49,040 nt of DNA from Bacillus thermotolerans (GCF_000812025.2 NZ_JWJE02000030.1:1-49040); one strand, 5' to 3'. Shown: positions 19,217 to 29,570, numbered from the stretch's first letter. A program made the numbers and translations. The notes: generated by a model not told the origin, from the letters alone.

Positions 19217-20686
19217 TTACATCCCCAATTTCTTCGCTTCATCCCAATAAGCGTCCAGCTCTTCTAACGTAAAGGCACTGAACGGCCGGCCACTCTCTTT
19301 TACTCGTTTCTCTACATGAGAAAAGCGCCGGTAGAATTTCTCATTGGCTTTAGCAAGCGCCTCTTCAGGATGAATCTCATAAAAGCGGGCTACATTAATA
19401 AGTGCAAACAGCACATCTCCGAACTCGTCCAGCTGCTTGCGGCTGTCACCGCTCTGTACTTCCTCTAAGAATTCCTGCCACTCCTCGTTAGCTTTCTCGA
19501 TAGCTCCCTCTGCTTCATCCCAGTCAAAGCCCGCTTTTGCTGCTTTTTTCTGGAATTCATGCGCACGCATTAAAGCCGGCAAGCCCTTCTCTACTTCATC
19601 TAATCGCAGATCGGGCTCCTTCTGGCCCTTTTCCTGCTTTTTAATCTCCTGCCAGTTTACGACTACCTCCTCCGCACTTTCCGCTTTCGCTTCTCCAAAT
19701 ACGTGAGGATGGCGGCGGATCATTTTCCGGGAAATAGACTCAATCACATCCTCGATGGCAAACATGCCCTCGTCCTCTCCAATTTGCGCATGGAGCATGA
19801 CTTGCAGCAGCACATCCCCCAGCTCTTCCGCCATGTCTTCTTCATCCTGCCGGTCGATCGCATCCAAGACTTCATAAGCTTCTTCGATTAAGTACTTCTT
19901 CAGTGACTCATGCGTTTGCTTGCGGTCCCATGGACAGCCTTCGGGGCTGCGCAGCACGGCTATAATTTCGCGCAGCACATCAAATTCTCTATACGTATCT
20001 TCCTCTCTCTCAATAGGCGGCACATAAAGAGAGGTCAGGTTACTCAGCTCCATTTGCCGGTCTAATTCATATAAAGGCAGCTTCTTTACTTGTTCATTTC
20101 GACTGCCTGCAGCCGTCACTAAAGTTACCTCGTATTCATCCGGATACTTTTCCATAAGCGTCAGCTTAATGTCGGAAGCCACAAATGCATCATATACTTG
20201 CGCAATGACTATGTGCTGAAAAATATTAAGGTGATTCCTTCGCAGGTCTGTTCCATCAAGAAATTGGAAACCTTCAATCGGATCCGCTCCGACAGCAGAG
20301 AATAGATCGTCGAGAAAGCTGTGGCCGCCGGCAATGTCGACAGTGAGGTCTTTCTGCTGCTCCGCTCTCTCTAATAGAAGCTGGACCGTTTTTTCCGCAA
20401 TCATTGGGTGGCCTGGAACCGCGTAAACGACTTGGCCGTGCTCTTTGGCCTGCTCTGCAAGTTGGGCAGCAATCTCTTCATATACCGCTTCGAATTGATC
20501 ATGCTTTTCATAGACGGAGTCAAAGCTCTCAAACTGTACGCCTTCCTGCTCAAGCTCCGCTATGACAGGGTGATCGAGCGTCCGGACAAACAGCTGATCT
20601 GCCTGCTTTAACAGCCGATAGACACCGAGCGGCAGCTGCTCTATGTCTCCAGCTCCTAAACCGATAATGGTAATGGTAGAAGTCAT
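19217..20686 (-). CDS. yabN: YabN: tetrapyrrole methylase-like/MazG fusion
   Basis: A 489-aa two-part protein. Residues about 1-215 form a tetrapyrrole (corrin/porphyrin) methylase-like fold (TIIGLGAGDIEQLPLGVYRLL; VVYAVPGHPMIAEKTVQLL). About 225-489 hold a tandem MazG nucleoside-triphosphate pyrophosphohydrolase (CPWDRKQTHESLKKYLIEEA, EEDMAEELGDVLLQVMLHA, then a second copy with DEFGDVLFALINVAR). MazG hydrolyses noncanonical dNTP/NTPs; the role of the fused methylase part is unknown. It is 16 bp after yabM. Confidence 0.94.
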   Translation of the reverse strand: MTSTITIIGLGAGDIEQLPLGVYRLLKQADQLFVRTLDHPVIAELEQEGVQFESFDSVYEKHDQFEAVYEEIAAQLAEQAKEHGQVVYAVPGHPMIAEKTVQLLLERAEQQKDLTVDIAGGHSFLDDLFSAVGADPIEGFQFLDGTDLRRNHLNIFQHIVIAQVYDAFVASDIKLTLMEKYPDEYEVTLVTAAGSRNEQVKKLPLYELDRQMELSNLTSLYVPPIEREEDTYREFDVLREIIAVLRSPEGCPWDRKQTHESLKKYLIEEAYEVLDAIDRQDEEDMAEELGDVLLQVMLHAQIGEDEGMFAIEDVIESISRKMIRRHPHVFGEAKAESAEEVVVNWQEIKKQEKGQKEPDLRLDEVEKGLPALMRAHEFQKKAAKAGFDWDEAEGAIEKANEEWQEFLEEVQSGDSRKQLDEFGDVLFALINVARFYEIHPEEALAKANEKFYRRFSHVEKRVKESGRPFSAFTLEELDAYWDEAKKLGM

Positions 20687-20702
20687 ATGGCCCTCTCTCT
20701 TT

Positions 20703-22289
20703 CTATAGAAATTTTCCTCTTCTCAGCTTATCGCCGAAAGGAAGGTACTGTAATTCTTCATCTGTAAACAGTTTAACTTTTATCATCATATAAATAAAAA
20801 CAAAAGCACCGATTGCTGTACTGCTTAACGCGAGGACAGTCATCGCTAAGCGGCTGTCCAGCTGAAGCCACCCTGTATAGTCTGCCACCCACCGCCATGC
20901 GTACAGGCTGAGCGTCATAGCGGCAGCCGCTAATACTGCTTTCCCTGCTGATTTTTGTATAAAAAGAGAAGACTTTCGTTTTTTCCACAAGGCAGCCGAC
21001 AGCATCAAGACCACTCCTGCAAGGGCAGCTGTTGTCGATAGAGCAGCCCCTGCTGTTCCATAAGCAGGTACAAGAACGATGTTGCCTATATATTTCAGTG
21101 CAATACCTGCTAAAAAAGCTGCAGCCGGTATTCCGTCATAACCAAGCCCTTGCAGCACACCGGAAAGTACGGCAGCAAGTGAACTAAACAGCACTGCCGT
21201 GCAAAAAATGGACAGCACAAGGGATCCGCTGCTATTTTCAAACAGCATCGTATTAACAGCATCCATGATATTGATCAGGCCTGCCGCAGCGGCCAATCCA
21301 AATGCAAAGCTTGCCTTCAAGGCCAGCTGGATATGACGGTCTAATTCTTCATATTGCTTTCGCTGAGAAGCCATGGTGACAAGTGGAACGACTGCTAGAG
21401 CTAATGACACGGCCGCTGTTGTTCCTAGCTGCAGCAGCGGCTGCCCACGGTCGTAAACCCCTTTCTCACCCTTAGCTTCCCACGCCCCCCTGCCGGCTTG
21501 AAGCAGCCCCTCGTACAGATTAAAGGAGTCTACGAGCTGGAAAAGAATCAGTCCCATTCCCGGCAGACAAATAATGGCTCCCTTTATGAAAAGTCCGAGA
21601 AGTTCTCTTCTCTGTCCGCTCCTTTTGATCTGTGACGGCTTCACAGACACCCTTCTGCTTCTTATAAAGTAAAGCAAGATCCCTGTGCCTGCAAGCCCGC
21701 CCGCTAAGGAACCTGCAAACGCTCCGGCTCCTGCCGCATACAAGGAAGCTCCTTGCCCGATCAGCCAATATGAAAAGAACAAAATCCCGCCAACGCGTAC
21801 AGCCTGCTCGACCGTTTGGGATAAGGCTGTCGGTATCATATTATTCTCGCCTTGAAATATCCCCCGCCATACTGTCAAAAAAGGAAGCAGCAAAAACGAC
21901 AAGGATGCTACTTGCAGAAGCGGCTGCAGGGAAGCATCGCCCATGGCATCTGCTATCCATTTGGAACCAAAGAAGACAGCGGCCCAAAGGACGAGCCCAA
22001 AGATACCAGTGACGTAATAAGATGAGCGAATCACCTCCTGCCTGCGTCTCTCATCGCCTGCTGCTTCCGCAATCATCTTGGATACGACGACAGGGAACCC
22101 ATATGTAGCCAAGGAAAGGGCGATTCCGTAAACTGGATACACCTGCTGATAAATATAAAAGCCAATGTCCCCTACAATATTTTGAAAAGGAACTCGGTAT
22201 ACAGCGCTTAATATCTTGACGAAGACAGCGGCCGCCGTTAAAATGACTGCTCCCTCGACAAGCATATTTCTTTCTCTTTGTGTTCCCAT
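20703..22289 (-). CDS. yabM: Polysaccharide/lipid flippase-like transporter YabM
   Basis: A 528-aa MOP-superfamily (SpoVB/MurJ-like) polytopic membrane protein with about 14 hydrophobic helices from the N-terminal LVEGAVILTAAAVFVKILSAVYRVPF, where the oligosaccharide-transporter signature RVPFQNIVGDIGFYIYQQ is visible. Such proteins flip lipid-linked sugars; the substrate of YabM is not established. Alanine and leucine dominate in the helices. GGGGG precedes ATG. It follows the spoVT terminator, so an unrecognised promoter in 22290-22345 is likely. Confidence 0.92.
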   Translation of the reverse strand: MGTQRERNMLVEGAVILTAAAVFVKILSAVYRVPFQNIVGDIGFYIYQQVYPVYGIALSLATYGFPVVVSKMIAEAAGDERRRQEVIRSSYYVTGIFGLVLWAAVFFGSKWIADAMGDASLQPLLQVASLSFLLLPFLTVWRGIFQGENNMIPTALSQTVEQAVRVGGILFFSYWLIGQGASLYAAGAGAFAGSLAGGLAGTGILLYFIRSRRVSVKPSQIKRSGQRRELLGLFIKGAIICLPGMGLILFQLVDSFNLYEGLLQAGRGAWEAKGEKGVYDRGQPLLQLGTTAAVSLALAVVPLVTMASQRKQYEELDRHIQLALKASFAFGLAAAAGLINIMDAVNTMLFENSSGSLVLSIFCTAVLFSSLAAVLSGVLQGLGYDGIPAAAFLAGIALKYIGNIVLVPAYGTAGAALSTTAALAGVVLMLSAALWKKRKSSLFIQKSAGKAVLAAAAMTLSLYAWRWVADYTGWLQLDSRLAMTVLALSSTAIGAFVFIYMMIKVKLFTDEELQYLPFGDKLRRGKFL

Positions 22290-22344
22290 CTTGTAACCCC
22301 CGGACTTTCAAACAAGCTACTACCAACTTAATCGATTTCCACGA

Positions 22345-22375
22345 AAAAAGGAAGCAGCTTTTCCTCTGCTTCCTC
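22345..22375 (-). terminator. Terminator after spoVT
   Basis: Minus-strand hairpin GGAAGCAG/CTGCTTCC with an 8-nt loop and a TTTTTT tract, 6 bp past the spoVT stop. Confidence 0.93.
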
Positions 22376-22380
22376 TCCCG

Positions 22381-22917
22381 TTAACTCTCCATTTGTCTTG
22401 CTAAAAAGCTGGCGGCCGTTTCAGCCGACTTCTTCTCTACATCTCCCATTGAGCGTTCGTTAGAAAAGATAACGACTACACCGATTGGATCGCCGCCTGC
22501 AATAATTGGTGATAAGGTATAAGACTGCACATGTTCTTCACGACCATCTACAAATGAAACATTTGACTGCGGATGGTTAAGTATACTTTGGCGGTCATCG
22601 ATAGCTCTTTCAAGGAGCTCGCCGATATTTTTATTTACGTACTCTTTTTTAGAAACTCCTGCGACGGCAATAATGGCATCACGATCACAAATTAATACAG
22701 AACAGTTCAGACTATCATTTAAAGCCTCTGCATATTCTTCAGCAAAATCTCCTAATTCACTAATTGGGGAGTACTTTTTCAGGATCACTTCGCCATCACG
22801 GTCAACAAAGATTTCCAGCGGATCCCCTTCCCTGATTCTTAACGTACGGCGGATTTCTTTTGGTATAACAACCCGCCCTAAATCGTCAATTCGACGAACT
22901 ATACCAGTTGCTTTCAT
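22381..22917 (-). CDS. spoVT: Stage V sporulation protein T, forespore regulator
   Basis: A 178-aa transcription factor that tunes sigma G-dependent genes in the forespore. The N-terminal AbrB-like swapped-hairpin DNA-binding domain (1-50, KATGIVRRIDDLGRVVIPKEIRRTLRI) is a close paralogue of AbrB encoded at 40.6 kb. A C-terminal GAF-like domain follows (about 56-178). ATG 22917 gives exactly the B. subtilis length; in-frame starts up to 22995 are less likely because the sigma G promoter -10 begins at 22989. Confidence 0.98.
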   Translation of the reverse strand: MKATGIVRRIDDLGRVVIPKEIRRTLRIREGDPLEIFVDRDGEVILKKYSPISELGDFAEEYAEALNDSLNCSVLICDRDAIIAVAGVSKKEYVNKNIGELLERAIDDRQSILNHPQSNVSFVDGREEHVQSYTLSPIIAGGDPIGVVVIFSNERSMGDVEKKSAETAASFLARQMES

Positions 22918-22982
22918 CTCATGCTGCCTCACTTTCGTCAAATGATTCATTGACAATGCATACAACATTGTCCTTGTGACGT

Positions 22983-23012
22983 TAGTATCTTTCATTTAGA
23001 ACGTTCTATACA
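22983..23012 (-). promoter_or_regulatory. Sigma G promoter of spoVT
   Basis: Minus strand: TGTATA (23007-23012), 17 bp, GATACTA (22983-22989), close to the sigma G consensus TGAATA/CATACTA. The spacer contains a perfect palindrome TAGAACGTTCTA (22997-23008). Confidence 0.7.
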
Positions 23013-23153
23013 TTTTTTCTATTTTTTTGAATGGCTGTGCATGAAAATCAAGGAAGATAGCGAAGGTTCTCCTGCTCAGGTAATTCGATGATCACTCTTC
23101 ATCCAACATTTCGAACGAGCGTTCCAAGGCCTTACACATCTATAAAGGCTTCT

Positions 23154-26100
23154 TTATTTTTTAGCCTGTTCCAGATTTTTTATAATATCAAAGGCGATCG
23201 CAAACCATTCATCAGTCGACTTCCTTCTTATATCGATCGTGATTTTAAGCTTGCTGCCCTCCATGCCGATTCCTACTTCACGTCCATGCTTGCTGCAAAT
23301 CGTAAAGACCTTCGAGCCATCCACCTGAGCTGTGCCTTGTTCGCTCATTAGGATATATACACTGTCTTTCTCCTGCTTGATCAACTCTAATCCTGAGACG
23401 GTTGCATGCACCTTCATTTCAGCTACTTTGAATAGATCAGCCACCTCACGAGGATACTCGCCGAAGCGGTCGATCATCTCCTCCTGCAGCTCCTCCATCT
23501 CTTCTAGCGAGTCAATGCTTCTAAAGCGTTTGTACATTTCAATTTTCTGCCGGCTGTCATTAATATAGGTATCCGGGATATAAGCATCAATCGAAATTTC
23601 CACCTCAAATGGCGGCACGGTCTCCTTGTTCCCTGTGCCTTGCTTTCTTTCAATTGCTTCCTTCAGCATTTGTGAATACAAATCGAAACCGACGGAATCA
23701 ATAAAACCGTGCTGCTGTGAACCAAGCAGATTTCCAGCACCGCGGATGGACAAATCCCGCATGGCAATTTTGAATCCTGAGCCAAGCTCTGTAAATTCCT
23801 TGATCGCCTGCAGACGCTTTTCTGCCGCTTCTGACAGCACTTTATCTTTCCTGTACATAAAGTACGCATAAGCGACACGGTTAGAGCGTCCGACACGGCC
23901 CCTAATCTGATAGAGCTGAGACAAGCCCATTCGGTCAGCATCATGGACAATGAGCGTATTTACATTAGGAATATCCACACCCGTCTCAATGATGGTCGTT
24001 GTCACAAGCACATCCGACTCTCCCTCTAAAAAGCTGAGGATGACATTTTCCAGCTCGCTCTCTGTCATCTGGCCATGTGCATAGGCGACACGCGCATCCG
24101 GGGCGAGCATGGCAATCTCGTCCGCTTTCCGTTCAATGTCTTCTACCCGGTTATACAAATAAAAGACTTGGCCATCCCGTGCGAGCTCCCGCTCAATCGC
24201 TTCTCTAATTAAAGCAGGATTGTGCTCTGTCACATAAGTTTGAACAGGGAAACGGTTTTCCGGCGGTGTTTCAATAACAGACAGGTCGCGCACACCGAGC
24301 ATTGACATGTGCAGCGTACGCGGAATAGGCGTCGCCGTTAAAGTCAGCACATCCACGTTGGTCTTTAACTGTTTAATTTTTTCTTTATGGCGCACACCAA
24401 AACGCTGCTCTTCATCCACAATTAAAAGCCCTAGATCGCGGTACTGAATGTCCTTAGACAGCAGGCGGTGCGTGCCGACCACGATATCAACCGTTCCGCT
24501 TTTCAGCCCCTTTATGGTCTCCGTCTGCTGCTTTCTCGTCCGGAAGCGGCTCAATAGCCCCACAGTAATCGGGAAGCCTTGAAAACGCTCAGAGATCGTT
24601 TCATAGTGCTGCTGAGCAAGTATAGTCGTAGGCACAAGGAAGGCCACTTGCTTGCCATCACTGATTGCTTTAAACGCCGCTCGAATAGCCACCTCTGTCT
24701 TTCCATACCCTACATCGCCGCATAGAAGGCGATCCATCGGGCGCTCCTTCTCCATATCAAATTTGATTTCCTGGATAGAGCGAAGTTGGTCCTCTGTCTC
24801 TTCATAAGGAAAGGCCGCTTCAAACTCACGCTGCATTTCTCCATCCGGCGAGAAGGCATACCCTTTTGCTGCTTCTCGTTCGGCATATAGCTTGATTAAG
24901 TCGTCTGCTATATCTTCTACAGAAGACTGGACCTTACTTTTTACCCGCTTCCATTCATTTCCGCCAAGCTTATATACTTTTGGCTCTTTTCCTTCGGAGC
25001 CTACGTACTTTTGGACAAGCTCAATCTGCTCTACCGGTACATAGAGCTGATCGGTGCCCTGATATTTAATGTTTAAGTAATCCTTGTGAGCTCCTTTAAT
25101 CTCAAGCGTTTCAATGCCGAGGTATTTACCGATACCATGATTGACGTGAACAACATAGTCTCCTGGCTTAAGCTCTGAATAACTTTTAATCCGTTCAGCA
25201 TTTGACAGCTTTTGACGCCGCTTGTTCCTCTTGGCTTTTTTATTGAACAGCTCCTGCTCTGTGACCACAGCCAATTTCAGGCCTGTAAATTCAAACCCCG
25301 AGCTTAACGAGCCGATTCCTACTTGTACGGCATGCTCTGTGACTATATTTTTCTCAGTTGAAGCAGCGGCCTCAATCTCGTAATCTTCTAATGTTTGTTG
25401 AATCTTCTTTATTCTCTCCACATTCTCGCCGAGGAAAAGCACCGTCATGCCAAGCTTTTTCCACCGCTCTACTTCTGTGTGAAGCACATTCATTTGCCCA
25501 TGGAAATCCTGCATAGGCCGGGACGAAAACTTAACAATGTTCGCCGGCTTCGTATTAGGCACCTTACGCATCAGCAAGGACAGATGAATAACAGGCTGGC
25601 GGATCGATGACATCGTGTCCGAGAAGGTGTGTGACATTCTCACGTCGTGAACAATTTTTCCTTCCTCAAGCAAAGCCGTGTACCATTCTACTTCTTCCTG
25701 TTCAAGAGAATCGCTAATTTCTCGAATTCGGCTGATTTCATCAAAAAAGATGATGCCCTCTTCCTGTAAATAATCCATAAGGTGCATCGGCTGCTTATAG
25801 AGCAGAGATATATACTTTGATAACCCTTCTATTGGTATTCCCTGCTTCAGGCGGTCAATTTCTGACAAAATATTTTCCTTCATTAATTGGCTAGTCTCTG
25901 CCTGTTTCACTTTCTTTAAAGAGCGGTCAAGCTGCTCCTCAAGGCGCTGGGCCAATACGATCAGCTGCTCCGTTGTGTAGGGAAGTTCTGTTACCGGGCT
26001 GATTTGTATCGATGTCTTGTTCTCAATAGAGCGCTGATTTTCAATGGAAAACGTTCGAATCGAGTCCACTTCTGTATCAAATAGTTCTATCCGCACGGGG

Positions 26101-26669
26101 TGTTCTGAGGTTAGCGGGTAAATATCTATGATGCCTCCGCGAAGGCTGAACTCCCCCGGAGCATCCACCATGTCGGCACGCTGGTATCCCATTTGCAGAA
26201 GCCGATTCATCGTTTCATCTAAGTCAATATCCTCTCCAACGGTAAGCGTCTTCTGCAGCCGCGCCCATTCTTCTTTAGGAGGCAGCAGCTTTCGGAATCC
26301 TGCCATAGGAACCACATAGATCCCCTTCTCGCGCTGAACAAGATGGTTTAGTACTTCAATACGCTGAGCCCGGAGCTCTGGGCTGGCAATGCTGATTTCC
26401 GCAGCAATTAATTCATTCGCTGCATACAAATAAACTTCCTGCTCATCCACAAATTGAAGCAAGTCATCGTACAGTTTCTGTGCCTGCAGCAGATTATGCG
26501 TCACAACGATAATCGGCTTATCCGTTCTTTCATACGCTGCAGCGATAAATAGAGCTCGGGAAGATCCCGATAACCCTGAGACAAGCTGCTCCTTGATTCC
26601 TCCTGCAACCCCGTTGAGAACCAGTTGAATATCATTATTTTGCAAGAGAATTTCCTGTAAACTCTTCAC
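23154..26669 (-). CDS. mfd: Transcription-repair coupling factor Mfd
   Basis: An ATP-driven translocase, 1171 aa, that removes RNA polymerase stalled at lesions and recruits UvrA. The N-terminal UvrB-homology module covers about 1-350 ([18 protein letters not shown]). The RNA polymerase-interacting CarD/RID domain starts near 490 ([21 protein letters not shown]). The helicase core follows with [15 protein letters not shown] (Walker A), DEEQRFGV (Walker B), [13 protein letters not shown] and the RecG-like TRG segment [13 protein letters not shown]. The GTG start follows GGGAGGAAG. In B. subtilis it also affects recombination and spore mutagenesis. Confidence 0.99.
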   Translation of the reverse strand: MKSLQEILLQNNDIQLVLNGVAGGIKEQLVSGLSGSSRALFIAAAYERTDKPIIVVTHNLLQAQKLYDDLLQFVDEQEVYLYAANELIAAEISIASPELRAQRIEVLNHLVQREKGIYVVPMAGFRKLLPPKEEWARLQKTLTVGEDIDLDETMNRLLQMGYQRADMVDAPGEFSLRGGIIDIYPLTSEHPVRIELFDTEVDSIRTFSIENQRSIENKTSIQISPVTELPYTTEQLIVLAQRLEEQLDRSLKKVKQAETSQLMKENILSEIDRLKQGIPIEGLSKYISLLYKQPMHLMDYLQEEGIIFFDEISRIREISDSLEQEEVEWYTALLEEGKIVHDVRMSHTFSDTMSSIRQPVIHLSLLMRKVPNTKPANIVKFSSRPMQDFHGQMNVLHTEVERWKKLGMTVLFLGENVERIKKIQQTLEDYEIEAAASTEKNIVTEHAVQVGIGSLSSGFEFTGLKLAVVTEQELFNKKAKRNKRRQKLSNAERIKSYSELKPGDYVVHVNHGIGKYLGIETLEIKGAHKDYLNIKYQGTDQLYVPVEQIELVQKYVGSEGKEPKVYKLGGNEWKRVKSKVQSSVEDIADDLIKLYAEREAAKGYAFSPDGEMQREFEAAFPYEETEDQLRSIQEIKFDMEKERPMDRLLCGDVGYGKTEVAIRAAFKAISDGKQVAFLVPTTILAQQHYETISERFQGFPITVGLLSRFRTRKQQTETIKGLKSGTVDIVVGTHRLLSKDIQYRDLGLLIVDEEQRFGVRHKEKIKQLKTNVDVLTLTATPIPRTLHMSMLGVRDLSVIETPPENRFPVQTYVTEHNPALIREAIERELARDGQVFYLYNRVEDIERKADEIAMLAPDARVAYAHGQMTESELENVILSFLEGESDVLVTTTIIETGVDIPNVNTLIVHDADRMGLSQLYQIRGRVGRSNRVAYAYFMYRKDKVLSEAAEKRLQAIKEFTELGSGFKIAMRDLSIRGAGNLLGSQQHGFIDSVGFDLYSQMLKEAIERKQGTGNKETVPPFEVEISIDAYIPDTYINDSRQKIEMYKRFRSIDSLEEMEELQEEMIDRFGEYPREVADLFKVAEMKVHATVSGLELIKQEKDSVYILMSEQGTAQVDGSKVFTICSKHGREVGIGMEGSKLKITIDIRRKSTDEWFAIAFDIIKNLEQAKK

Positions 26670-26724
26670 TCATCTTCCTCCCCTTATCATGAACCATTTC
26701 TCATCTATTAAGAAAATGCTTGTA

Positions 26725-26753
26725 TATTTACCATATTGATAGTATGAATGCAA
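26725..26753 (-). promoter_or_regulatory. Possible mfd promoter
   Basis: Minus strand: TTGCAT (26748-26753), 17 bp, TAAATA (26725-26730), between the fin terminator and mfd. Confidence 0.45.
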
Positions 26754-26758
26754 ATAGA

Positions 26759-26785
26759 AAAACGCTTTGGATTCTTATCCAAAGC
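26759..26785 (-). terminator. Terminator after fin
   Basis: Minus-strand hairpin GCTTTGGAT-AAG-AATCCAAAGC then GTTTTTC, 4 bp past the fin stop. Confidence 0.88.
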
Positions 26786-26788
26786 TCT

Positions 26789-27019
26789 TTAGTGTATAAA
26801 ATAATCATATTGATGAAAATCGGGATTTTGCTGCAGTGATTCCTGACAGTCCTCACAGATGGTCTTAATCGTTATATTACCCTCTTGATCGTATTGTACC
26901 ATTTCTGCTCTTTCATCCTCGGTTAACGCGTGGAAACCAAGCTGCTGAGCGGAAACAGCTGGTGACTCTACACTTCCCACCCTCATTTTACAATGACGGC
27001 AAATGTATTTAATAGACAT
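26789..27019 (-). CDS. fin: Anti-sigma F factor Fin
   Basis: A 76-aa zinc-ribbon protein that binds sigma F late in forespore development and helps the switch to sigma G. Metal cysteines are visible as CRHC (about 6-9) and CEDC (about 55-58). LGFHALTEDERAEM and the ending NPDFHQYDYFI match the family (YabK). ATG 27019 has AGAAGGAGG seven bases upstream. The position between pth and mfd is the conserved one. Confidence 0.95.
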   Translation of the reverse strand: MSIKYICRHCKMRVGSVESPAVSAQQLGFHALTEDERAEMVQYDQEGNITIKTICEDCQESLQQNPDFHQYDYFIH

Positions 27020-27058
27020 ATGCGTCCTCCTTCTCTGCCGGCTATCCATTACTACCGA

Positions 27059-27089
27059 TAGTGTGGACAAAGAACAGATAATTTATTCA
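27059..27089 (-). promoter_or_regulatory. Forespore (sigma G/F-like) promoter of fin
   Basis: Minus strand: TGAATA (27084-27089), 18 bp, CACACTA (27059-27065), one base off the sigma G -10. The -35 overlaps the pth stop codon. Confidence 0.6.
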
Positions 27090-27653
27090 CGATTGGATGT
27101 TGTACTCGTTCATCACTTCTAGAAAAGGTTTTTCAAGCCAAGACTCTACTGCATCTGCACTTTTGACGACGGCTTCATCCAATTTCCCGCGCTCTTCCGG
27201 TGTAAACTTTCCGAGAACATAATCTACAACCTTCTGCGGTGGAGCGGGACGATCAATACCAATACGGATCCGGTTAAACGCTTCTGTGCCGAGGTGCTGA
27301 ATGGTAGACTTCATTCCATTGTGTCCGCCTGCACTCCCTTTTTGACGAAGGCGAATTCTGCCCGCCGGCAAATCAAGGTCATCGTAAATAACCAGCACAT
27401 CCTCAGGCTCTATATTGTAATAACGCACAACCTCGCCAATGCTTTCTCCTGATAGATTCATGTATGTAAGCGGCTTAAGCAGAATGGCTTTTTCAGCACC
27501 TTTTCGGATCATCGTATAGATCCCTTTATGCTTCGATTCTGCAAGCGGTGATTGGAAGCGATCTGCTAGCTCATCAATAACCTCGAAGCCGATATTATGC
27601 CGCGTTCCTTCATACTTGGCGCCAGGATTTCCAAGACCAACGATTAATTTCAT
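27087..27653 (-). CDS. pth: Peptidyl-tRNA hydrolase (SpoVC)
   Basis: A 188-aa Pth that recycles peptidyl-tRNA released from stalled ribosomes. Family motifs are the N-terminal VGLGNPGAKYEGTRHNIGFEVID with the catalytic His, KPLTYMNLSGES, VIYDDLDLPAGRIRLRQKGSAGGHNGMKSTI and RIRIGIDRP. ATG 27653 follows TGAGGTG; a GTG three codons earlier is inside that site. It lies 146 bp downstream of ctc with a terminator between, so it should have its own promoter. A TATACT -10 with only a weak -35 is seen around 27690-27720. Confidence 0.97.
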   Translation of the reverse strand: MKLIVGLGNPGAKYEGTRHNIGFEVIDELADRFQSPLAESKHKGIYTMIRKGAEKAILLKPLTYMNLSGESIGEVVRYYNIEPEDVLVIYDDLDLPAGRIRLRQKGSAGGHNGMKSTIQHLGTEAFNRIRIGIDRPAPPQKVVDYVLGKFTPEERGKLDEAVVKSADAVESWLEKPFLEVMNEYNIQS

Positions 27654-27747
27654 ATTTTGCACCTCAGGTTCTTCAAGTGTTCATTAGATTAAGTATAACG
27701 TACATCGATCAGAATTTGTACGGCGAATTCTTCTTTCCTTATAACTG

Positions 27748-27789
27748 CAAAAAGAAACCAGCTTGAAAATCTCTTTCCAAGCCGGTCTC
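27748..27789 (-). terminator. Terminator after ctc
   Basis: Minus-strand stem GAGACCGGCTTG/CAAGCTGGTTTC with a 12-nt loop, then CTTTTTG. It lies 10 bp past the ctc stop. Confidence 0.88.
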
Positions 27790-27799
27790 TTGCTCCTTC

Positions 27800-28450
27800 T
27801 TATTCCTTGCCCTCTGTGTTTTCTGTGTCCTCTTCTGTTTCTGGAGTATCCGCTTCTGCCTCGTCTGCTTCTTCTTCCTCTGTGCCACTGTCTTCTGCTT
27901 CTAAAGTTGGAGCAAGAACAGACACAATGACCTCCTCATCCTCGTGTTCAATCGTGAAGGAATAACGATCGCGAATATCACCAACCGTTAAGCTGTCACC
28001 GATACCTAAAGAAGATACATCAACCGCAACAGCATCCGGTGCTTCGCTGACTTTCGCTGTTACTGACATAGTAAACAGCGGCTGCTGAATGACGCCTCCT
28101 TCTTTCGTGCCGGCTGCTTCTCCCTCCAGATCTACCCGAGCATCTACGGTAACCTCAGAGGATAAGTCAACAGCTAGGAAATCCGCGTGAATAATTTGTC
28201 CTTTAATTGGATCTTCCTGGTAGTCATGAAGAATGACATTGTGCTTGTTTCCGCCAACATTCAGAGAAATGACGCCATTACGCCCTACTTCCTTAATCGT
28301 CTTTAAAAAATCGCTTTCACTCACAGCGATTGCTTCGGGGTCTGTACCTTTTCCGTATACAACAGCAGGAAATAAACCTTCTTCTCTTAGTTGGGTTTTA
28401 GCTGACCGTTGAAAATCGTTACGCTTTTTTGTTTCAAGTACTGTACTCAT
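27800..28450 (-). CDS. ctc: General stress protein Ctc, ribosomal protein bL25
   Basis: A CTC/TL5-type bL25, 216 aa, that binds 5S rRNA in the large subunit and is induced by stress. The N-terminal L25 domain (about 1-95) reads RNDFQRSAKTQLREEGLFPAVVYGKG. The beta domain (about 96-185) has the HADFLAVDLSSEVTVDARVDLEGEA segment. The last 33 residues are an acidic, low-complexity Glu-rich tail, somewhat longer than usual. ATG follows AAGGTGAGG. A sigma B promoter lies 65 bp upstream. Confidence 0.97.
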   Translation of the reverse strand: MSTVLETKKRNDFQRSAKTQLREEGLFPAVVYGKGTDPEAIAVSESDFLKTIKEVGRNGVISLNVGGNKHNVILHDYQEDPIKGQIIHADFLAVDLSSEVTVDARVDLEGEAAGTKEGGVIQQPLFTMSVTAKVSEAPDAVAVDVSSLGIGDSLTVGDIRDRYSFTIEHEDEEVIVSVLAPTLEAEDSGTEEEEADEAEADTPETEEDTENTEGKE

Positions 28451-28514
28451 TGAGAGAACCTCACCTTCTTATACATTTGCAGTTGTTGTCTATATATTTT
28501 TGTCTTCTCTATAC

Positions 28515-28540
28515 ATTCCCGTTTTTTTAGACATTTAAAC
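28515..28540 (-). promoter_or_regulatory. Sigma B promoter of ctc
   Basis: Minus strand: GTTTAA (28535-28540), 14 bp, GGGAAT (28515-28520), an excellent match to the sigma B consensus GTTTAA/GGGWAW. ctc is a classical sigma B gene in B. subtilis. Confidence 0.88.
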
Positions 28541-28576
28541 GTCAAACGACCAAGAAGGAAGGTTCTGCTGCTTTCA

Positions 28577-28605
28577 ATAAAAAAAGGCCCCTTAAGAGGC
28601 CTTTT
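28577..28605 (-). terminator. Terminator after prs
   Basis: Minus-strand hairpin AAAAGGCCTCTTAAGGGGCC followed by a run of seven T residues. It begins 5 bp past prs and precedes the ctc promoter. Confidence 0.93.
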
Positions 28606-28610
28606 CTACA

Positions 28611-29570
28611 TTAATCGAACAGTGTGCTGACTGATTGCTGTTCATGAACGCGGATAATCGCTTCACCGATAAGTGGAGCAACAGACAGCTCAGTGATTTT
28701 TTCAATTCTTTTGTCTTCAATTAAAGCAATTGAGTTGGTAACGACAAGCTCTTTAATATTGGAGTTATCAATACGCTCAATCGCTGGACCGGAGAGCACA
28801 GGGTGTGTACAGCAAGCATACACTTCTTTCGCTCCATTTTCGACTAGAGCGCTTGCAGCTAAAGTAATCGTGCCGGCTGTATCAATGATATCATCGATTA
28901 GAATAGCTGTTTTGCCTTCAATGTTTCCGATAATGTTCATCACTTCAGCGACATTTGGTCTTGGACGGCGTTTGTCAATGATCGCAATCGGGGCTTTCAA
29001 GCGATCCGCCATCTTGCGCGCACGCGTCACGCCTCCATGGTCTGGAGAAACGATGACTACGTCATCTCCATTGAAATTCTTCTTGTTAAAGTAATTAGAC
29101 AGAATAGGCTCAGCCATTAAGTGATCGATTGGGATATCGAAGAAGCCTTGAATTTGCGGCGCATGTAAATCAAGTGTGATCACACGTGTAGCACCTGCCG
29201 TTTGCAACAGGTTCGCAACAAGCTTAGATGTAATCGGCTCGCGCGCCCGCGCCTTACGGTCCTGCCGTGCATAGCCGTAATAAGGGATCACAATATTAAT
29301 AGTCTTCGCAGAAGCACGCTTTAACGCGTCAATCATGATCAAGAGCTCCATCAGATTTTCATTGACTGGTGCGCTCGTGGATTGAACGACATACACATCA
29401 CAGCCACGGATGCTCTCTTCAATGTTAATTTGAATTTCTCCATCGCTAAATCGCTTAACAGAACACTTTCCTAACTCTACTCCAATAATCTCTGCGATCT
29501 CTTCTGCGAGTTTGCGATTAGAGTTTAAAGAAAAAAGTTTTAACTTTGGATCTACGTACTGGTTAGGCAT
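28611..29570 (-). CDS. prs: Ribose-phosphate pyrophosphokinase
   Basis: PRPP synthetase, 319 aa, making PRPP from ribose-5-phosphate and ATP for purine, pyrimidine, His, Trp and NAD synthesis. Class I features are [13 protein letters not shown] at the N-terminus, the ATP-binding [18 protein letters not shown], the metal-binding [18 protein letters not shown], and the PRPP-binding loop [16 protein letters not shown] follows GGGGG. It is 16 bp downstream of glmU and cotranscribed; PurR and RidA, next upstream, act in the same PRPP/purine network. Confidence 0.99.
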   Translation of the reverse strand: MPNQYVDPKLKLFSLNSNRKLAEEIAEIIGVELGKCSVKRFSDGEIQINIEESIRGCDVYVVQSTSAPVNENLMELLIMIDALKRASAKTINIVIPYYGYARQDRKARAREPITSKLVANLLQTAGATRVITLDLHAPQIQGFFDIPIDHLMAEPILSNYFNKKNFNGDDVVIVSPDHGGVTRARKMADRLKAPIAIIDKRRPRPNVAEVMNIIGNIEGKTAILIDDIIDTAGTITLAASALVENGAKEVYACCTHPVLSGPAIERIDNSNIKELVVTNSIALIEDKRIEKITELSVAPLIGEAIIRVHEQQSVSTLFD

